64,000 nucleotides of DNA. Origin: Luteibacter sp. (GTDB lineage Bacteria > Pseudomonadota > Gammaproteobacteria > Xanthomonadales > Rhodanobacteraceae). Every line of letters begins with the position of its first letter. The first letter of the stretch is position 1. The position numbers and the translations under genes were made by a program. The notes below the pieces were generated by a model. It worked only from the letters and a program-made list of their open reading frames with translations. It ran no database searches and had not been told where the DNA came from. Below are positions 63,009 through 64,000 of the stretch, piece by piece. The DNA lies in the NCBI RefSeq assembly GCF_009912395.1, contig NZ_WNDO01000003.1, positions 62,001-126,000 of the forward strand, in the 5' to 3' direction.

Positions 63009-64000
63009 ATGGCCATCCAGAACCCCACCCGTAAAGCCCTTCCCATCGAAGTCCGCGGCAGCGCCGCCCAGCCGCTCGGCATGAGCGCGACGCAGTTCCT
63101 GCGCGATTACTGGCAGAAGCGTCCGCTGCTCATCCGCAACGCATTCCCCGACTTCGAGGCCCCGATCGAACCGAACGATCTCGCCGGCCTCGCCTGCGAG
63201 GAGGGCGTGCTCGCCCGCCTGATCGTCCATGACGAAAAGCGCGACCGCTGGACGGTGAAGAATGGCCCGTTCGACGAGGCCACCTTCGGCAAGACCCCCA
63301 AGCGCGACTGGACCCTCCTGGTGCAGGACGTCGACAAATGGGACGCCGACGTGGCCGCCCTGCTCGACAGCTTCGCGTTCCTGCCCACCTGGCGCGTGGA
63401 CGACATCATGATCTCCTACGCCGAGGACGGCGGCGGCGTGGGTGCGCACGTCGACCAGTACGACGTCTTCCTGTTGCAGGGCCTGGGCCAACGCCACTGG
63501 GCCATCAGCAACGATCCGGATGCCCCACTCGACTTCCGCGACGACGTGGAACTGAAGCAGCTGAAGACCTTCGAGCCCACCCACGAATGGCTGCTCGAGC
63601 CGGGCGACATGCTCTACCTGCCCCCGGGAGTGCCCCACGACGGCGTGGCCATCGGCGACTGCATGACCCTCTCACTCGGCATGCGCGCGCCCTCGCAGGC
63701 CGAACTGACCGGCGACCTCGCCGACTTCCTCGCCGAGCGCATGCCCGAGGAACTGCGCTACACCGACCCCGACCTCGCCCCGGCCAAGCGCGCCGGCGAG
63801 ATCGATTCGGCCGCGCTCAACCGCGTGCGCCAGGCCGTGCCCTTCGCCAGCGCGCTCGACCGCGACCTGCTGGCCGACTGGTTCGGCCGTTTCATCACCC
63901 GCTACCGCAACGCCCAGGACGCCGTCGCCCCGCCGAAGGCCACCACGGCGGCCGCGCTGGACAAATCCCTGGAAGGCGGCGCCAGCTTCGTCCGCCACCC
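63009..64000 (+). CDS. JmjC/cupin-type ribosomal protein oxygenase (RoxA/YcfD-like), 3' end outside window
   Basis: The first 330 codons are present and the frame runs off the right edge. ATQFLRDYWQKRPLLIRNAF is the typical start of YcfD-like oxygenases. HVDQYD (His147, Asp149) and VPHDG (His210) form the iron facial triad, and DVFLLQGLGQRHWAI and EPGDMLYLPPGVPHDG are conserved. The Escherichia enzyme hydroxylates an Arg of ribosomal protein L16 using 2-oxoglutarate. It is a single gene after a REP pair. Confidence 0.92.
   Translation, partial: MAIQNPTRKALPIEVRGSAAQPLGMSATQFLRDYWQKRPLLIRNAFPDFEAPIEPNDLAGLACEEGVLARLIVHDEKRDRWTVKNGPFDEATFGKTPKRDWTLLVQDVDKWDADVAALLDSFAFLPTWRVDDIMISYAEDGGGVGAHVDQYDVFLLQGLGQRHWAISNDPDAPLDFRDDVELKQLKTFEPTHEWLLEPGDMLYLPPGVPHDGVAIGDCMTLSLGMRAPSQAELTGDLADFLAERMPEELRYTDPDLAPAKRAGEIDSAALNRVRQAVPFASALDRDLLADWFGRFITRYRNAQDAVAPPKATTAAALDKSLEGGASFVRH

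Overview
The window is about 64 kb of GC-rich (roughly two-thirds GC), densely packed bacterial chromosome. The gene content points to a gammaproteobacterium of the Xanthomonadales, most likely Rhodanobacteraceae (Luteibacter/Dyella/Frateuria-like). The reasons are an aryl-polyene (xanthomonadin-type) pigment cluster, paired DUF1800/DUF1501 genes, a leucine-dehydrogenase-type enzyme, and a folC-dedD-cvpA-purF block. The genus is an inference; no rRNA or species marker is present. There is no sign of prophage, transposase or CRISPR array.

Layout. 1-10.6 kb: the 3' end of a DUF1800 gene with its DUF1501 partner, a GH15 glycosidase with a DUF5916 outer-membrane protein, a six-copy tandem array of a ~147-bp hairpin repeat, an aldehyde dehydrogenase divergent from a LysR regulator, and a GNAT acetyltransferase. 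10.6-16.8 kb: a periplasmic cyclophilin, a DUF3014 membrane protein, a lone ExbD, an alpha/beta hydrolase, a YXWGXW-type secreted protein, a Leu/Glu/Val/Phe dehydrogenase, and a cold-shock gene followed by a half-cold-shock-domain gene and a 43-aa membrane peptide.

17.1-31.05 kb is the main accessory block: 16 tightly overlapping genes on one strand that form an aryl-polyene locus. It holds two acyl carrier proteins, three ketosynthases, a chain-length-factor-like protein, a ketoreductase, a hotdog dehydratase, two acyltransferases, a thioesterase, a methyltransferase, a GT2 glycosyltransferase, a LolA-like carrier and an MMPL exporter. One gene joins the ApeG-like membrane protein directly to an ApeI-like dehydratase through what looks like the C-terminal remnant of the ApeH acyl-activating enzyme. 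The adenylation core is missing, so priming must be supplied from outside the window.

31-47 kb: a FUSC-type membrane protein, isovaleryl-CoA dehydrogenase, a subtilase autotransporter, a thiolase and methylcrotonyl-CoA carboxylase beta (parts of leucine/acyl-CoA catabolism), an alanine-zipper lipoprotein, xseA, an aldehyde dehydrogenase, a lipase-like hydrolase and a flavin disulfide reductase. 47-51 kb: a lipoprotein, tRNA-Arg(CCT), a DUF2335 protein, an orphan AAA ATPase, and three small genes. 51-64 kb: an ALDH7-type dehydrogenase, methyltransferase-pyrD-murB (overlapping), the convergent operon GNAT-folC-dedD-cvpA-purF-DUF455, a sterol-desaturase-family protein, and the 5' part of a JmjC-type ribosomal oxygenase gene.

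A REP-like palindrome (core TGTAGGAGCGCGCTTGCGCG, usually in inverted pairs) occurs at least 11 times, almost always straight after a gene. Its TAG often serves as the stop codon of the neighbouring gene.
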